Of a stretch of DNA of 64,000 bases, positions 22,064 to 32,814 are shown in pieces (the first letter of the stretch is position 1; every line of letters begins with the position of its first letter). The notes beneath the pieces were generated by a model. The model was not told the origin of the DNA. It searched no databases and worked only from the letters and a program-made list of their open reading frames with translations. Source of the stretch: Zea mays (Eukaryota; Streptophyta; Magnoliopsida; Poales; Poaceae); the NCBI RefSeq assembly GCF_902167145.1, contig NC_050102.1, forward strand, positions 9,362,850 to 9,426,849, written 5' to 3'. The position numbers and the translations under genes are program-made.

Positions 22064-24027
22064 TCAATCCAAGTTCCACGAATCTAATACATTTAGCTCA
22101 CTACGCAGCTTGCAAAAGGTCGACTCATCTAGAGGCTTGGTAAAGATATCGGCTAGCTGGTTCTCGGTGCTAACATAAAACACTTCGATATCCCCCTTTT
22201 GCTGGTGGTCTCTCAAAAAGTGATGCCGGATGTCAATGTGCTTCGTGCGGCTGTGTTCAACAGGATTATCCGCCATGCGGATAGCACTCTCATTATCACA
22301 TAGGAGTGGGACTTTGCTCAGATTGTAGCCAAAGTCCCTGAGGGTTTGCCTCATCCAAAGTAGTTGCGCGCAACACTGTCCTGCGGCAACATACTCGGCC
22401 TCAGCGGTGGATAGGGCAACGTAAGTTTGTTTCTTAGAACTCCACGACACCAGGGACCTTCCTAAGAATTGGCACGTCCCCGATGTACTCTTCCTATCGA
22501 CCTTACATCCAGCATAATCGGAGTCTGAATATCCAATTAAGTCAAAGGTAGACCCCTTTGGATACCAGATCCCGAAGCAAGGCGTAGCGACTAAATATCT
22601 AAGAATCCGCTTCACGGCCACTAAGTGACACTCCCTTGGATCGGATTGAAATCTAGCACACATGCATACGCTAAGCATAATATCCGGCCTACTAGCACAT
22701 AAATAAAGTAAGGACCCTATCATAGACCGGTATGCCTTTTGATCAACGGACTTACCTCCCTTGTTGAGGTCGGTGTGTCCTTCGGTTCCCATTGGAGTCT
22801 TTGCGGGCTTGGCGTCCTTCATCCCAAACCGCTTGATCAAGTCTTGCGTGTACTTCGTTTGGGAGATGAAGGTCCCATCCTTGAGTTGCTTTACTTGAAA
22901 CCCAAGAAAATAGCTTAACTCGCCCATCATCGACATCTCAAACTTTTGAGTCATCACCCTGCTAAACTCTTCACAAGACTTTTGGTTAGTAGAACCAAAT
23001 ATTATGTCATCGACATAAATTTGGCACACAAAAAGATCACCATCACAAGTCTTAGTAAAAGAGTTGGATCGGCTTTCCCAACTTTGAAAGCATTAGCAAT
23101 TAAAAAGTCTCTAAGGCATTCATACCATGCTCTTGGGGCTTGCTTAAGTCCATAGAGCGCCTTAGAGAGCTTACACACGTGGTCGGGGTACCGTTCATCC
23201 TCAAAGCCAGTGGGTTGCTCCACGTACACCTCCTCCTTGATTGCCCCGTTGAGGAAAGCGCTCTTCACATCCATTTGGAACAACCTGAAAGAATGGTGAG
23301 TAGCATAGGCTAACAATATACGAATTGACTCTAGCCTAGCCACTGGAGCAAAAGTCTCCTCAAAGTCCAAACCTGCAACTTGGGCATAACCTTTTGCCAC
23401 AAGTCGTGCCTTGTTCCTTGTCACCACTCCGTGCTCATCTTGTTTGTTGCGGAACACCCACTTGGTTTCCACAACGTTTTGCTTGGGACGAGGCACCAGT
23501 GTCCAAACTTCATTTCTCTTGAAGTTGTTGAGCTCCTCTTGCATGGCCAACACCCAATCCGGATCTAGCAAGGCCTCTTCTACCCTGAAAGGCTCAATAG
23601 AAGAGACAAAGGAGTAATGCTCACAAAAAATAACTAATCTAGAACGAGTAGTTACTCCCTTGCTTATGTCACCCAATATTTGGTCGACGGGATGATTCCT
23701 TTGAATCGTCGCTCGAACTTGGGTTGGTGGTGCCGGTTGTGCTCCTTCCTCCATTAAATGATCATCTTGTGCTCCCCCTTGATCACATGCCTCCTCTTGA
23801 TGAACCTGTTCATCTTCTTGAGTTGGGGGGATGCACCATCGTTGAGGAAGAAGGTTGATCTTGTTCCTTTTGTTCCAGTGGCCTCACATCTCCAATCACC
23901 ATGGTGCGCATTGCGGCCGTTGGAACGTCTTCTTCATCGACATCATCAAGATCAACAACTTGCTCTCTTGGAGAGCCATTAGTCTCATCAAATACAACGT
24001 CGCTAGAGACTTCAACCAAACCCGATG
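22064..24027 (-). pseudogene. Ji-like pol, distal part: RT and RNase H (frameshifted)
   Basis: Encodes the copia reverse transcriptase and RNase H that copy the element RNA. Visible landmarks are the RT start ([19 protein letters not shown], near 23.5 kb), the [13 protein letters not shown] motif, the catalytic YVDDIIFGS (near 23.0 kb) and the RNase H motif STAEAEYVAAGQCCAQ (near 22.4 kb). The stop codon is at 22064. A one-base loss in a T run near 23055, just before YVDD, shifts the frame, so an active polymerase cannot be made directly. A second break lies near 23.75-23.81 kb in the linker. The upstream half of pol lies beyond the nested insertion. Confidence 0.88.
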
Positions 24028-24614
24028 TGTTGGGGACTTGTTCTCAAATGCTTAGAATTAAGAACAAGGCAACATAAAATGTTAAATGTTAATGTCCTTC
24101 GTCTATGAAACATTATCCTCTTGAGAATAATGTTTCTTGGACGAAGGTTGATAAGAGCATAATTACGAAGCTCAAATCTTCGTAATAAAATTTCGGTAGA
24201 AATTATAAAATGACATAGAATAAAAGGTATAAAAAGGAATAGATATATCATAGATGAATTACATTGTATTTACTTAATATAATGAATCATTGAATACAAT
24301 AATACCTTTGCCTTGGCAAAGAGTTGGATTCCGAGAGATGCGATTGCAATTAATCGAATGCCTGAACAGTAACGGAATACTGTTCACTATTTATAGGCAC
24401 AGGACGCAGCCTGTGAGGAATTACAAGTATGCCCCTTATAAAAACTTACAACATTGACTCAGACCTTTATGGACTAAAAGGTCATTCTATCTTTAAGTCG
24501 GTTTGTAATGCCGAAGCTTTACGAAGAGGAACCTTCGGCTATCTTATACAAACAGCTTCATCCGAGGACCACTTCTTTCTATAAGACCTTCGGCGACGAA
24601 GCATAGACCCAACA
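24028..24614 (-). repeat. 3' LTR of the cinful-like element
   Basis: 587 bp, from TGTTGGGGAC to AGACCCAACA on the + strand. It is apparently identical to the 5' LTR and ends in the short TGTTGG...CCAACA inverted repeat. Confidence 0.95.
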
Positions 24615-24626
24615 GTAGCCCCTTTC
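24615..24626 (-). other. Polypurine tract of the cinful-like element
   Basis: GAAAGGGGCTAC on the - strand directly abuts the 3' LTR, as required for second-strand priming. Confidence 0.8.
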
Positions 24627-24872
24627 GCGGTGCTAGATCGTTTTTCGTAACGAGCTTGATCCGTGAAAAAAGTTTCTTAGGCTTCGGAGCGCCGAAGGTC
24701 TCAAAAACACCTTCCCTGAGCTCGTTGTCGAGAAACGATTCAATCTCCCTGCGCGTAGCGGCCCCACCTTGCAGAGTTACTGTTCGGTCTCTGCGGTCCA
24801 CCGTACAGCGAGTGTGAGCGGGTGTCCGCCTGGTGTAAAACTTCTGGCGCTTCGCCTTCTTACCTGCAGCAC

Positions 24873-24880
24873 TATATAAA
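24873..24880 (+). promoter_or_regulatory. TATA box for the antisense gene
   Basis: TATATAAA lies about 50 bp before the first ATG (24922) and 175 bp before the second (25048) of the antisense frame. It is in the right place and orientation to drive it independently of the LTR. Confidence 0.6.
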
Positions 24881-24921
24881 CAGACGAGTAGGTGTGAAGT
24901 TACCACAGCATTTACTGCTAT

Positions 24922-27900
24922 TTGCACTGTTTCGCTGCCAAAATTTTTAACCGTCACCGAAGCTTGTTTGTCGGAATCGAACGAAGCTCCATCTTGAAGC
25001 CTGCTTCGGAGGAAAAAAGTATTAAAGTTTCACAAGTTCATAGTTTAATGGCCAGAGTCCGTTCTACCGCCAGGGTTGAGCGTGAGGGGGACGAAACTGA
25101 AGCTTCGGAGACTGTCCCTATCTCCGAAGCCATGCAACGATCCGGGCTAGTGACTTCGGAAAAGATTCCTAGTGATGATGCGGAACAAGCAATCGCTGAA
25201 GCAGAAGAAGATACTGAGGAAGCTGACCCCGAAGATGATTATCACCTTGCTACGCCAAGCAAACCCAGCCATTTGGACTTCGGGAAATCTACTGTTTCGA
25301 AGGCTGATCTGTCCAAGATGGTAAAGTCAGGCTATTTTACTGAAAATCAAAAGAAGCTATTACGCTTCGGGGGAGAAGAGACTACCCCAAAGCCGGAGAA
25401 AGATGAGATTGTTATTTTTAAGAGCTTCCTAAAGGCTGGATTAAGATTCCCCCTTCATGGGATTATTGCAGAGATATTGAAGAATTTCGGAATCTATTTT
25501 CACCAGCTAACCCCTAACGCTATCGTTAGGCTTAGTGTTTATATCTGGGCACTCCGAAGCCAAGCGGTGGAACCGTTTGCGGACAGCTTTTGCCGAGTTC
25601 ACGAACTGCACTATCAGACAAAGGCTAGAAAGGATGGATTACATGACAATTTTGGTTGCTATAATTTTGCTTATCGGAAATCTACGAAGTATCCTGTGAT
25701 CAGCTACCGAAGCAAATGGGCAGCAGGGTGGAAATCGGAATGGTTCTATGTCAAGGTTGATGACGATAAGGAAAAGCTTGTGCAAAGTCCACTTGAACTA
25801 ACCTTCGGAGAAACCCGCCCCCAGTGCCACATGTTACCAGAGGGTCCGACTCAAAAAGCAATGTATGAATTCAAAATAATTGCAGAGCACATCAGTACAA
25901 GGGACCTGGTCCAGGAGTTTTTGGCTTTCAAGGTTTTTCCTAGTGTAAAAGAGTGGGAAATGCCGAAGCTGAAGGGGGAGAAGAAAAAAGGTGAACTTGT
26001 ACGTTTACCTTACTACTTCAAATTTAAGAAATATTTTAAAACTCCTTGCCAAGAGTGGCTGGATACGATTGAAGTGATGTGCAACGAGATACTTGGCAAT
26101 TATTCCAAAAAAGAAGATCAATTGATGACCGCAGCCTTCGGCACCCGTCCGAAACGAAGGCTAAATCGAGTGTTGGACGCCTTGGGTTTCGAATACCCAG
26201 ACTACGAAAATCTGAACAAAGGTGTCGGAGGCCAAAAAAGGAAAAGGGTAACTGAAGCCTTAGATGAAGGTGAAAAAGAGCCAATAAAGAAGAAAATTCC
26301 GAAGAAAAGGAAAGCTTCTTCTCCGAAGCAACAAATATCCGAAGCAGAAGAAACCCCCGCATCACCTTCTGCTGCTGTTGTTGAGGAAATTCTGAAGGTA
26401 ATGACTGAATCCTTACCTGCGAAGCTAAGTCCACTGGGTCCTCAACTGACAAAGTTTTTTCAGAAGGACAAGGAGCCCGAGAAATCGAGGAAAACAATCA
26501 AGGCAAAGAAACAAAGAATCATTACCGTGACAGAGGTAATTGACAAAATGCCGCCAAGAGCTTCGGCCCAAAAAACACGAGCGGCTGCAGAGGGGGCAGA
26601 TATTGAAATTGCACCTTCGGAGGCCGCAGCTGCCGAAGCTGCCTCAGCTGAAGATTTGAATTTGGAGAGCACAATTGAACATATTGACCAAATACTGCTA
26701 GACATGGCTGCAGAAGAAGCTACCACTGCTGCCGAAGAGGCCGTGACCGCAGCGTCAAAGAAAGGAAAAGAAATTGCTGATGAAGCTTCAGAAAACGAAG
26801 CCTTCGCATTCCAAAACTTAGTTGGAGAACATCTATCAAAAGCTGAAATAGAAGAGCTTAAAGAGTATGCCAAATCCTGTGGATACAAACCTGGGGCACT
26901 CCTCTTCGGAGGCGTTGATGATGAGAAATTAGAGTGTATTCGAGACCAAACAGGGGCCAAAGTTATCAGTACTCTGTCCAAGAGTATTGGATTCCCGAAG
27001 CTAGAAACAGACATCAGCCGCTACCGGCGACAACATGTCGTTGGTAGTTTATTTTACTCCAACTTCAAGGTGAATAACTTGTCCCTTAACTTTTATTGCT
27101 TCTAATAAAAACATGTCTGACGAAGGTTGTGTTCGTGTAGAGTATGCTGTTGAGCAAAGCCTTGCAAATGCAACAAGATCTTGAAGATAAAAAGCATGAA
27201 GTTATAATTGGAAATTTGGAAAACAAAATAAAGGAGCAATCAGATGCTTTCGAGAAAAAGAACTTTGAGCTCCAGGCAACCGAAGGTTTATTGGCAGAAG
27301 CTGAAGCAAAAATATCAGAACTGAACACGAAGCTTCTCCGCCAGTCTGAGCAGTTCGAACGAGAAAAACAAGATCTTAGTGCAAAACTTGAAGCCGAAGC
27401 TCAGCAAAATTCAGATTTGAGAAAACTACTGACAAGTCTTCAAGAAAAATGCTTGGAATTTAGCAACAAGTGCATTCAACGATTAAGAAAGATTTTTTAC
27501 TCAGTTGGAGCCAGCAGTGAAAAATTCACCCCCTCAGCTGAAGATCTACCGAAGACCTTCGAACATATTGAGGGGGAGATTGACGAGCTCGACGAAGTCA
27601 TAGCTGGGCATGGTGACTTCTGTGCCTGGGTGGCTTCTCGAGGGACTGCTGCAGCTTTCCTGAAGGCTGGCTGTGATCATGGGAAGATTGTCAATAGGCC
27701 AAATTTCACTTTATCACCATCAATCCTGGACGACATTCCTGATCTTGCCCGAAGTATCTCGAACAGATTTGTAAAAATGATATGGACAAAAGGAGGGCGA
27801 GAGAAGGCTGGAGACGAAGCTCGTAGCCACCTTGAACCAGTAAGAAACCATACCTTATGCTTACTTTTTCTTGTAAGCTTGATTTTGACTTACAACAACC

Positions 27901-27945
27901 TTATTCATGTAGGATGACGAAGCCGAAACCGAAGATCAAGAATGA
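24922..27945 (+). CDS. Antisense gene of the Tat retrotransposon (Transposase_28-like aORF)
   Basis: A spliced gene convergent to pol. Exons are 24922-27069, 27141-27839 and 27913-27945, all GT-AG and in frame. This gives 959 residues from 24922 or 917 from the ATG at 25048 (MARVRSTARVE), which I prefer as the start of the acidic N-terminus. About 120-200 residues from that start is a segment (FLKAGLRFPLHGIIAEIL, HQLTPNAIVRLSVYIW) like the 'putative gypsy type transposon' family PF04195. A basic, NLS-like stretch follows (KKKIPKKRKASSPK), then an Ala/Glu-rich region. Exon 2 starts with a strong coiled coil (about 100 residues) and a conserved-looking block (GHGDFCAWVASRGTAAAF). Similar antisense frames are known in Tat elements such as Grande (gene 23); their function is unresolved. 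It is not a transposase in any shown sense. The frame is intact here. Confidence 0.8.
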
Positions 27946-28430
27946 CGCCGAAGCCGAAGCTCCTTGGGGATTAGATAGTAGACTGTAGACAGTACTTGAG
28001 AAACTTTTTGAGATAAATTTTGTAAATGTAAACAAAACTTGCTTTTAATGTACTCTGTTCATACCTTGTAATATATCCTTAACCTTTCACTGATGTATGA
28101 GAAATGCTTTGATGTGGACGAAATTTTCTTTTTTGAGCCGAAGACGAAAAAACACCTTCCCTTCTTTTCGTACGCAACGAAGCATAGAAAACAACATTTT
28201 CCATTTTTTTCGAAGCTCTCTTTTTTGTACACGAAGCTCTTTCTTCCCCTTCTTTTTCCTCTTTTTGCCGAAGCAACCATTTATGCCATGAAGATGATTA
28301 TCCTACATATGCCTAGATGAATATTTATGAATGCAAATGCTATGATGTAATGAGATGTGCAAATGAATGGCCAAACACGTATCCGAAGCCATATTCATAG
28401 CCATAATTTTCTTAAAAACAATCACACCTC
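27946..28430. other. Antisense-gene 3' UTR and spacer of the cinful-like element
   Basis: AT-rich sequence after the antisense stop codon, with T-rich and taatgt/tgtaat runs like a plant 3' UTR. It is followed by CTTCG/CGAAG-rich spacer. No coding sequence is recognised. Confidence 0.55.
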
Positions 28431-28645
28431 AGCTCTGCATTCCCTTAGGAACGACTTTGGAGCTTCTTCGCCTTTACTTTTGGCGGAATCAGCGTTGACT
28501 TTTCGCTGTAAGCTCTGCATTCCCTTAGGAACGACTTTGGAGCTTCTTCGCCTTTACTTTTGGCGGAATCAGCATTGACTTTTCGCTGTAAGCTCTGCAT
28601 TCCCTTAGGAACGACTTTGGAGCTTCTTCACCTTTACTTTTTGGC
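28431..28645. repeat. 80-bp tandem repeat, about 2.7 copies
   Basis: Units begin agctctgcattcccttagga at 28431, 28511 and 28591; the first two are nearly identical and the third is partial. The array lies between the end of pol and the antisense gene, a typical place for tandem repeats in Tat elements. Confidence 0.92.
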
Positions 28646-28817
28646 ACTCGATGGTGCGCTCTCAGCTTTTACATTTACATTCTTTGGGGGATTTTGCTCT
28701 TATAGAACTAAAAAAGGAAATTACATATGTTGGCCCCATTAAAAACCTTTCTCCCCCTTTGGAAAGGAAAAGGGTGCCATGAAAGAAAAAATAAAAAATA
28801 TGAAAAATTACATCGAA

Positions 28818-29513
28818 TTATACATAATATCGCCGAAGCTCATCCGCATTCCAAGACCTAGGAATGTCATTGCCGTCCATATCTTTCAATCTGTATGAAC
28901 CGGGTCTTGACGAAGATGCTACTAAGAAAGGTCCGTCCCATTTCAACTGCAATTTGCCCACTGTTTCTGGGTTGGCCACTCTCCGAAGCACCAAGTGCCC
29001 TGGCTCAATATTTTTTAGCCGAACCTTTCTATCCCGCCATTTGACTGTTTCAGCTTGATATTTATTGATATTCTCCACGGCTTGCAATCTGATCCCTTCT
29101 AAAGCATCTTTTTCTATAGAATAAGCAGCTTCGGAATCTGATTCTGCCGAAGCTACTATCCTTATTGATCCGGTTTTAGCTTCCTCTGGAGTTATTGCTT
29201 CGTCACCGAATAACAACTTGAATGGAGTGAAGCCTGTAGACCTTGATGTTGTCGTGTTGTGGCTCCACACCACTTTGGTTAACTGATCTGGCCATTTCCC
29301 TCTGGGTTGATTGAAGATTAACTTCATTATTCCTGTCATTATAATGTCGTTGGCTCTTTCAACGAGTCCATTTGACTCCGGGTGCCTAACTGATGCAAAA
29401 TGGATCTTCGTACCAATTTGGTTACAGAAGTCCCTGAAAGCTTCGGAGTCAAACTGTGTCCCATTGTCCACAGTGATGGCCTTTGGCACCCCGAAACGAC
29501 AAACAATATTCTG
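28818..29513 (-). pseudogene. cinful-like integrase, C-terminal half after the nonsense codon
   Basis: Continues the pol frame after the stop at 29514-29516. It holds the second and third catalytic residues of the integrase (D in TVDNGTQFDSE, E in NGLVERAN) and the C-terminal domain. It ends DELRRYYV just before a stop at 28818-28820. The first catalytic Asp lies upstream of the stop. The rest of the domain looks intact. Confidence 0.88.
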
Positions 29514-32500
29514 TCAGAAAAACTTTTGGGCGGTGGCCGAAGTTATTGTGGCTAAAGGCTTCGCCTCAATCCATTTAGAAAAATATTCCACAGCTACTAC
29601 AACATATCTCAGGTTCCCTTGAGCCGGTGGTAACGGACCTAACAAGTCGAGGCCCCACCTTTGCAATGGCCAAGTGGGTTGTATGAGCTGTGTTAAGGAC
29701 GAAGGTTGTTTTTGATCTCTTGCACATTTCTGACAACCTTCGCACTTTTGAACCAATTCTGCTGCATCTGAAGCTGCCTTCGGCCAATAAAACCCTTGGC
29801 GGAAAATTTTTCCAAGTAACGGCCTAGATCCGATGTGAGATCCACACAGGCCTGCATGTATTTCTTTCATTAACTCTATACCTTTGGTTCTGGATAAACA
29901 TTTGAGCAGCGGAGCACAAACTCCATGTTTGTACAACTCCCCTTCTATCATGACATATGGACGAGCTCTTGCCTCTATCCTCTTGTTATAAGCTTCGTCA
30001 TCTGAAAGGAATTTACCCTGAAGGTAAGAGATGATCTCGGTTCTCCAATCTTCGCTAAAAACAGGAGATATATTAAGAACTGCTCTTTCAAGAAGTTCCA
30101 CCGAAGGTGCTTTTATTGTTTCGAAGAACACATCCGAAGGTAAAGGCAGCCCCTGTGCTGCTGACTTAGCTAGCAGATCAGCATGCTCATTTTGTCCTCG
30201 AGGGATATTTTTGACAGAAAACCCTTCGAAGGAAGCTTCAATTCTTCGAACCATATCTAGATATTTTTCAAGCTTCGGATCCTTAGCCTTGCAACTCTTG
30301 TCAATATGACCCGAAACAACCTGGGAATCAGTTTTAAGTATGGCCCTTCTGATTCCCATTGCTTTTAACTTCCGAAGACCTAGAATCAATGCTTCGTACT
30401 CAGCAATGTTATTTGTGCAATTAAAATCAAGCTTTGCCACATAACAACTTTTGACTTTGGAAGGTGAAACCAACACAGCAGCCGCTCCTGCTCCGAAGGT
30501 TCCCCAAGATCCATCACAAAACACTGTCCAGGCTTCGTTGTCTTTATTCGTTTCCTCCTCCTGAGCCCCTGGCGTCCAATCAGCAATAAAGTCTGCTAGC
30601 GCCTGTGACTGAATCGAAGATCTATGAACATATTCAATACAAAATTCATTGAGCTCTGCAGCCCATTTTCCAATCCTTCCAGTAGCTTCTCGGTTCCTCA
30701 TAATATCCTTCAGAGGTTGTGATGAAGGAACAATTATGTTGTAAGCTTGGAAATAGTGCCGAAGCTTCCTGGAGGCCATCAAGACAGCATACAATACCTT
30801 CTCCAACTCTGTATAATTTTTCTTTGACAAGCTAAGGACCTCGGATACAAAATATATTGGGGCCTGCCTCTTGACTTGACCATCAAGCTTCTCCTGGACA
30901 AGCGCTGCACTTACCGCTGAGTGCGAAGCTGCCACATATAATAACAAAGGAGCCCCTGGCATTGGTGGAGTCAATGTTGTTAGATCTATTAAATACTGTT
31001 TTAGCTCTTCAAAAGCCTTCTGCTGGATTGGTCCCCATTGAAAGACTTCGGCTGACTTCAGCACTTCGAAGAATGGTAAGTTTCTCTCTGCTGATCTGGA
31101 TATGAATCTATTGAGAGATGCCAATCTTCCTGTCAATCTTTGAGCCCCCTTCTTTGTAGTTGGTGGCTCCATCCGAAGTATAGCTTCAATTTTACTTGGA
31201 TTAGCTTCAATTCCCTTTGTTGAGACCAAGCATCCAAGAAATTTCCCCTTCTTCACCCCGAAGACACATTTTTCTGGATTTAACTTTAAACCAGCTTGCC
31301 TGAAACTGGCGAAGGTTTCCTGCAGATCAGCAATATGATTCTCCTGCTTCGTGCTTTTGACAATGATGTCATCAACATAAGTTAGCACATTTCTGCCTAT
31401 TTGAGATTGGAGAACCTTCGCAGTCATTCGGCTGAAACTTCCTCCAGCGTTTTTGAGCCCCTCAGGCATCCGAAGATAGCAATATGTGCCACTTGGAGTT
31501 ATGAAGCTTGTCTTCGGCTCATCTTCCTTCTTCATCCAAATTTGGTGATAGCCTGAATAACAGTCTAACAGACTCATGAGCTCTGAAGAAGCTGCTGCAT
31601 CAACTAAAGAGTCTATCCTTGGTAGTGGGAATTCATCCTTCGGACAAGCCTTGTTCAGATCTGTAAAATCGATGCACATTCGCCACCTGCCATTGGCCTT
31701 TTTTACCATAACAGTGTTAGCTAGCCATTCTGGGTACTTCACTTCTCTGATAACTCCTGCACTGAGGAGTCTTTTGACTTCGTTACGAGCACCTTCGGCC
31801 TTATCATCTGACATTTTCCGAAGCCTTTGCTTTCTGGGTCTGAAGGATGGATCGACATTGAGTGAGTGCTCAATAACATCCCTATTAACTCCGCATAGAT
31901 CATTGGCTGACCAAGCAAAAACATCTTTGTTATTGAACAAAAACCTTATCAAGGTTTTCTCCTGCTCTTCGGATAATTGAGAGCCTAACAGCACCTTCTG
32001 CTCTGCTATGTCCTCACATAAGAGCATAGGCTTCGGCTGATCTGCTGAAGCTGCTTTCTCCCTTCTGAATTTGTACTGTTCACAAGCTTCAGTTCCATCT
32101 ATGTTATGGATTGCTTTTGAGTCAGTCCAATTACCTTCGGCCCTTCTTGCAGCTTCCTGACTTCCATGGATAGCAATGGGTCCCTGATCCGAAGGTATCT
32201 TCATGCAAAGATAGGCAGGATGAAGGATTGCTTCGAAGGCATTGAGAGTACCACGACCAATAATTGCATTGTAAGGGTATTCCATGTCAACAATGTCAAA
32301 CACAACTTGCTCAGTTCTAGTGTTGTTGATGAACCCGAAGGTCACTGACATGGTGATCTTGCCCAGTGCTACAATCTGTCTTCCTCCGAAGCCACAGAGA
32401 GGATGTGTAGCATCATGAATCTTATCTTCTGGCTCTTGCATTTGTCTGAAGGCCTTAGCAAATATGATGTCAGCTGCACTGCCTGTGTCAACCAAGACAT

Positions 32501-32771
32501 TGTGGACCAGAAATCCTTTGATAACACAAGAGATAACCATGGCATCGTTGTGTGGGTAATCTTTGAGTTGAAGGTCCTCTTGGGAGAAGGTAATAGGAAT
32601 GTGAGACCATCTTGACTTGATGAAGGGTCCTTGCACCCCAACATGTTGTACCCTTCTCTGTGCTTCCTTCTTCTGTTTCTTGTTAGCTGGTTCTGAGGAC
32701 GAGCCACCTGTGATCGGGAGCACCAACTTCGGGTCCGAAGCAGCTCCAGCTTGATCGTTGAACGAATCCAT
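29514..32771 (-). CDS. cinful-like Pol: protease, RT, RNase H, second RNase H, integrase N-terminus
   Basis: A 1,085-codon frame starting MDSFNDQAGAASDP near the primer site. Landmarks in order: aspartic protease VLVDTGSAAD (residues 95-97 catalytic DTG), RT from about 330 with SLLDCYSGYHQI and catalytic YVDD at 465-468, gypsy RNase H, then a second RNase H (FCDGSWGTFGAGAA, NNIAEYEALILGL). The integrase zinc region follows (HAGLCGSH, then CEGCQKC) with the first Asp in GLDLLGP. A TGA at 29514-29516 replaces what family members normally have as Trp, ending the protein inside the integrase core. No gag precedes it. The open frame extends upstream into the LTR but that part is unlikely to be translated. 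Confidence 0.9.
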   Translation of the reverse strand: MDSFNDQAGAASDPKLVLPITGGSSSEPANKKQKKEAQRRVQHVGVQGPFIKSRWSHIPITFSQEDLQLKDYPHNDAMVISCVIKGFLVHNVLVDTGSAADIIFAKAFRQMQEPEDKIHDATHPLCGFGGRQIVALGKITMSVTFGFINNTRTEQVVFDIVDMEYPYNAIIGRGTLNAFEAILHPAYLCMKIPSDQGPIAIHGSQEAARRAEGNWTDSKAIHNIDGTEACEQYKFRREKAASADQPKPMLLCEDIAEQKVLLGSQLSEEQEKTLIRFLFNNKDVFAWSANDLCGVNRDVIEHSLNVDPSFRPRKQRLRKMSDDKAEGARNEVKRLLSAGVIREVKYPEWLANTVMVKKANGRWRMCIDFTDLNKACPKDEFPLPRIDSLVDAAASSELMSLLDCYSGYHQIWMKKEDEPKTSFITPSGTYCYLRMPEGLKNAGGSFSRMTAKVLQSQIGRNVLTYVDDIIVKSTKQENHIADLQETFASFRQAGLKLNPEKCVFGVKKGKFLGCLVSTKGIEANPSKIEAILRMEPPTTKKGAQRLTGRLASLNRFISRSAERNLPFFEVLKSAEVFQWGPIQQKAFEELKQYLIDLTTLTPPMPGAPLLLYVAASHSAVSAALVQEKLDGQVKRQAPIYFVSEVLSLSKKNYTELEKVLYAVLMASRKLRHYFQAYNIIVPSSQPLKDIMRNREATGRIGKWAAELNEFCIEYVHRSSIQSQALADFIADWTPGAQEEETNKDNEAWTVFCDGSWGTFGAGAAAVLVSPSKVKSCYVAKLDFNCTNNIAEYEALILGLRKLKAMGIRRAILKTDSQVVSGHIDKSCKAKDPKLEKYLDMVRRIEASFEGFSVKNIPRGQNEHADLLAKSAAQGLPLPSDVFFETIKAPSVELLERAVLNISPVFSEDWRTEIISYLQGKFLSDDEAYNKRIEARARPYVMIEGELYKHGVCAPLLKCLSRTKGIELMKEIHAGLCGSHIGSRPLLGKIFRQGFYWPKAASDAAELVQKCEGCQKCARDQKQPSSLTQLIQPTWPLQRWGLDLLGPLPPAQGNLRYVVVAVEYFSKWIEAKPLATITSATAQKFF

Positions 32772-32792
32772 CAGCTCAAAAAGTGGAAGTGA

Positions 32793-32814
32793 GTTCACCG
32801 GAGGTGGGCGCCAA
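32793..32814 (-). other. Primer-binding site of the cinful-like element
   Basis: On the - strand TTGGCGCCCACC directly follows the 5' LTR. A similar sequence follows the LTR fragment at 5341. Confidence 0.75.

Noticed and set aside
24922..25047. Certain use of the first ATG of the antisense gene
   Set aside because: The 42 extra residues look like leader; the ATG at 25048 is the better start, so only the outer limit is annotated from 24922.
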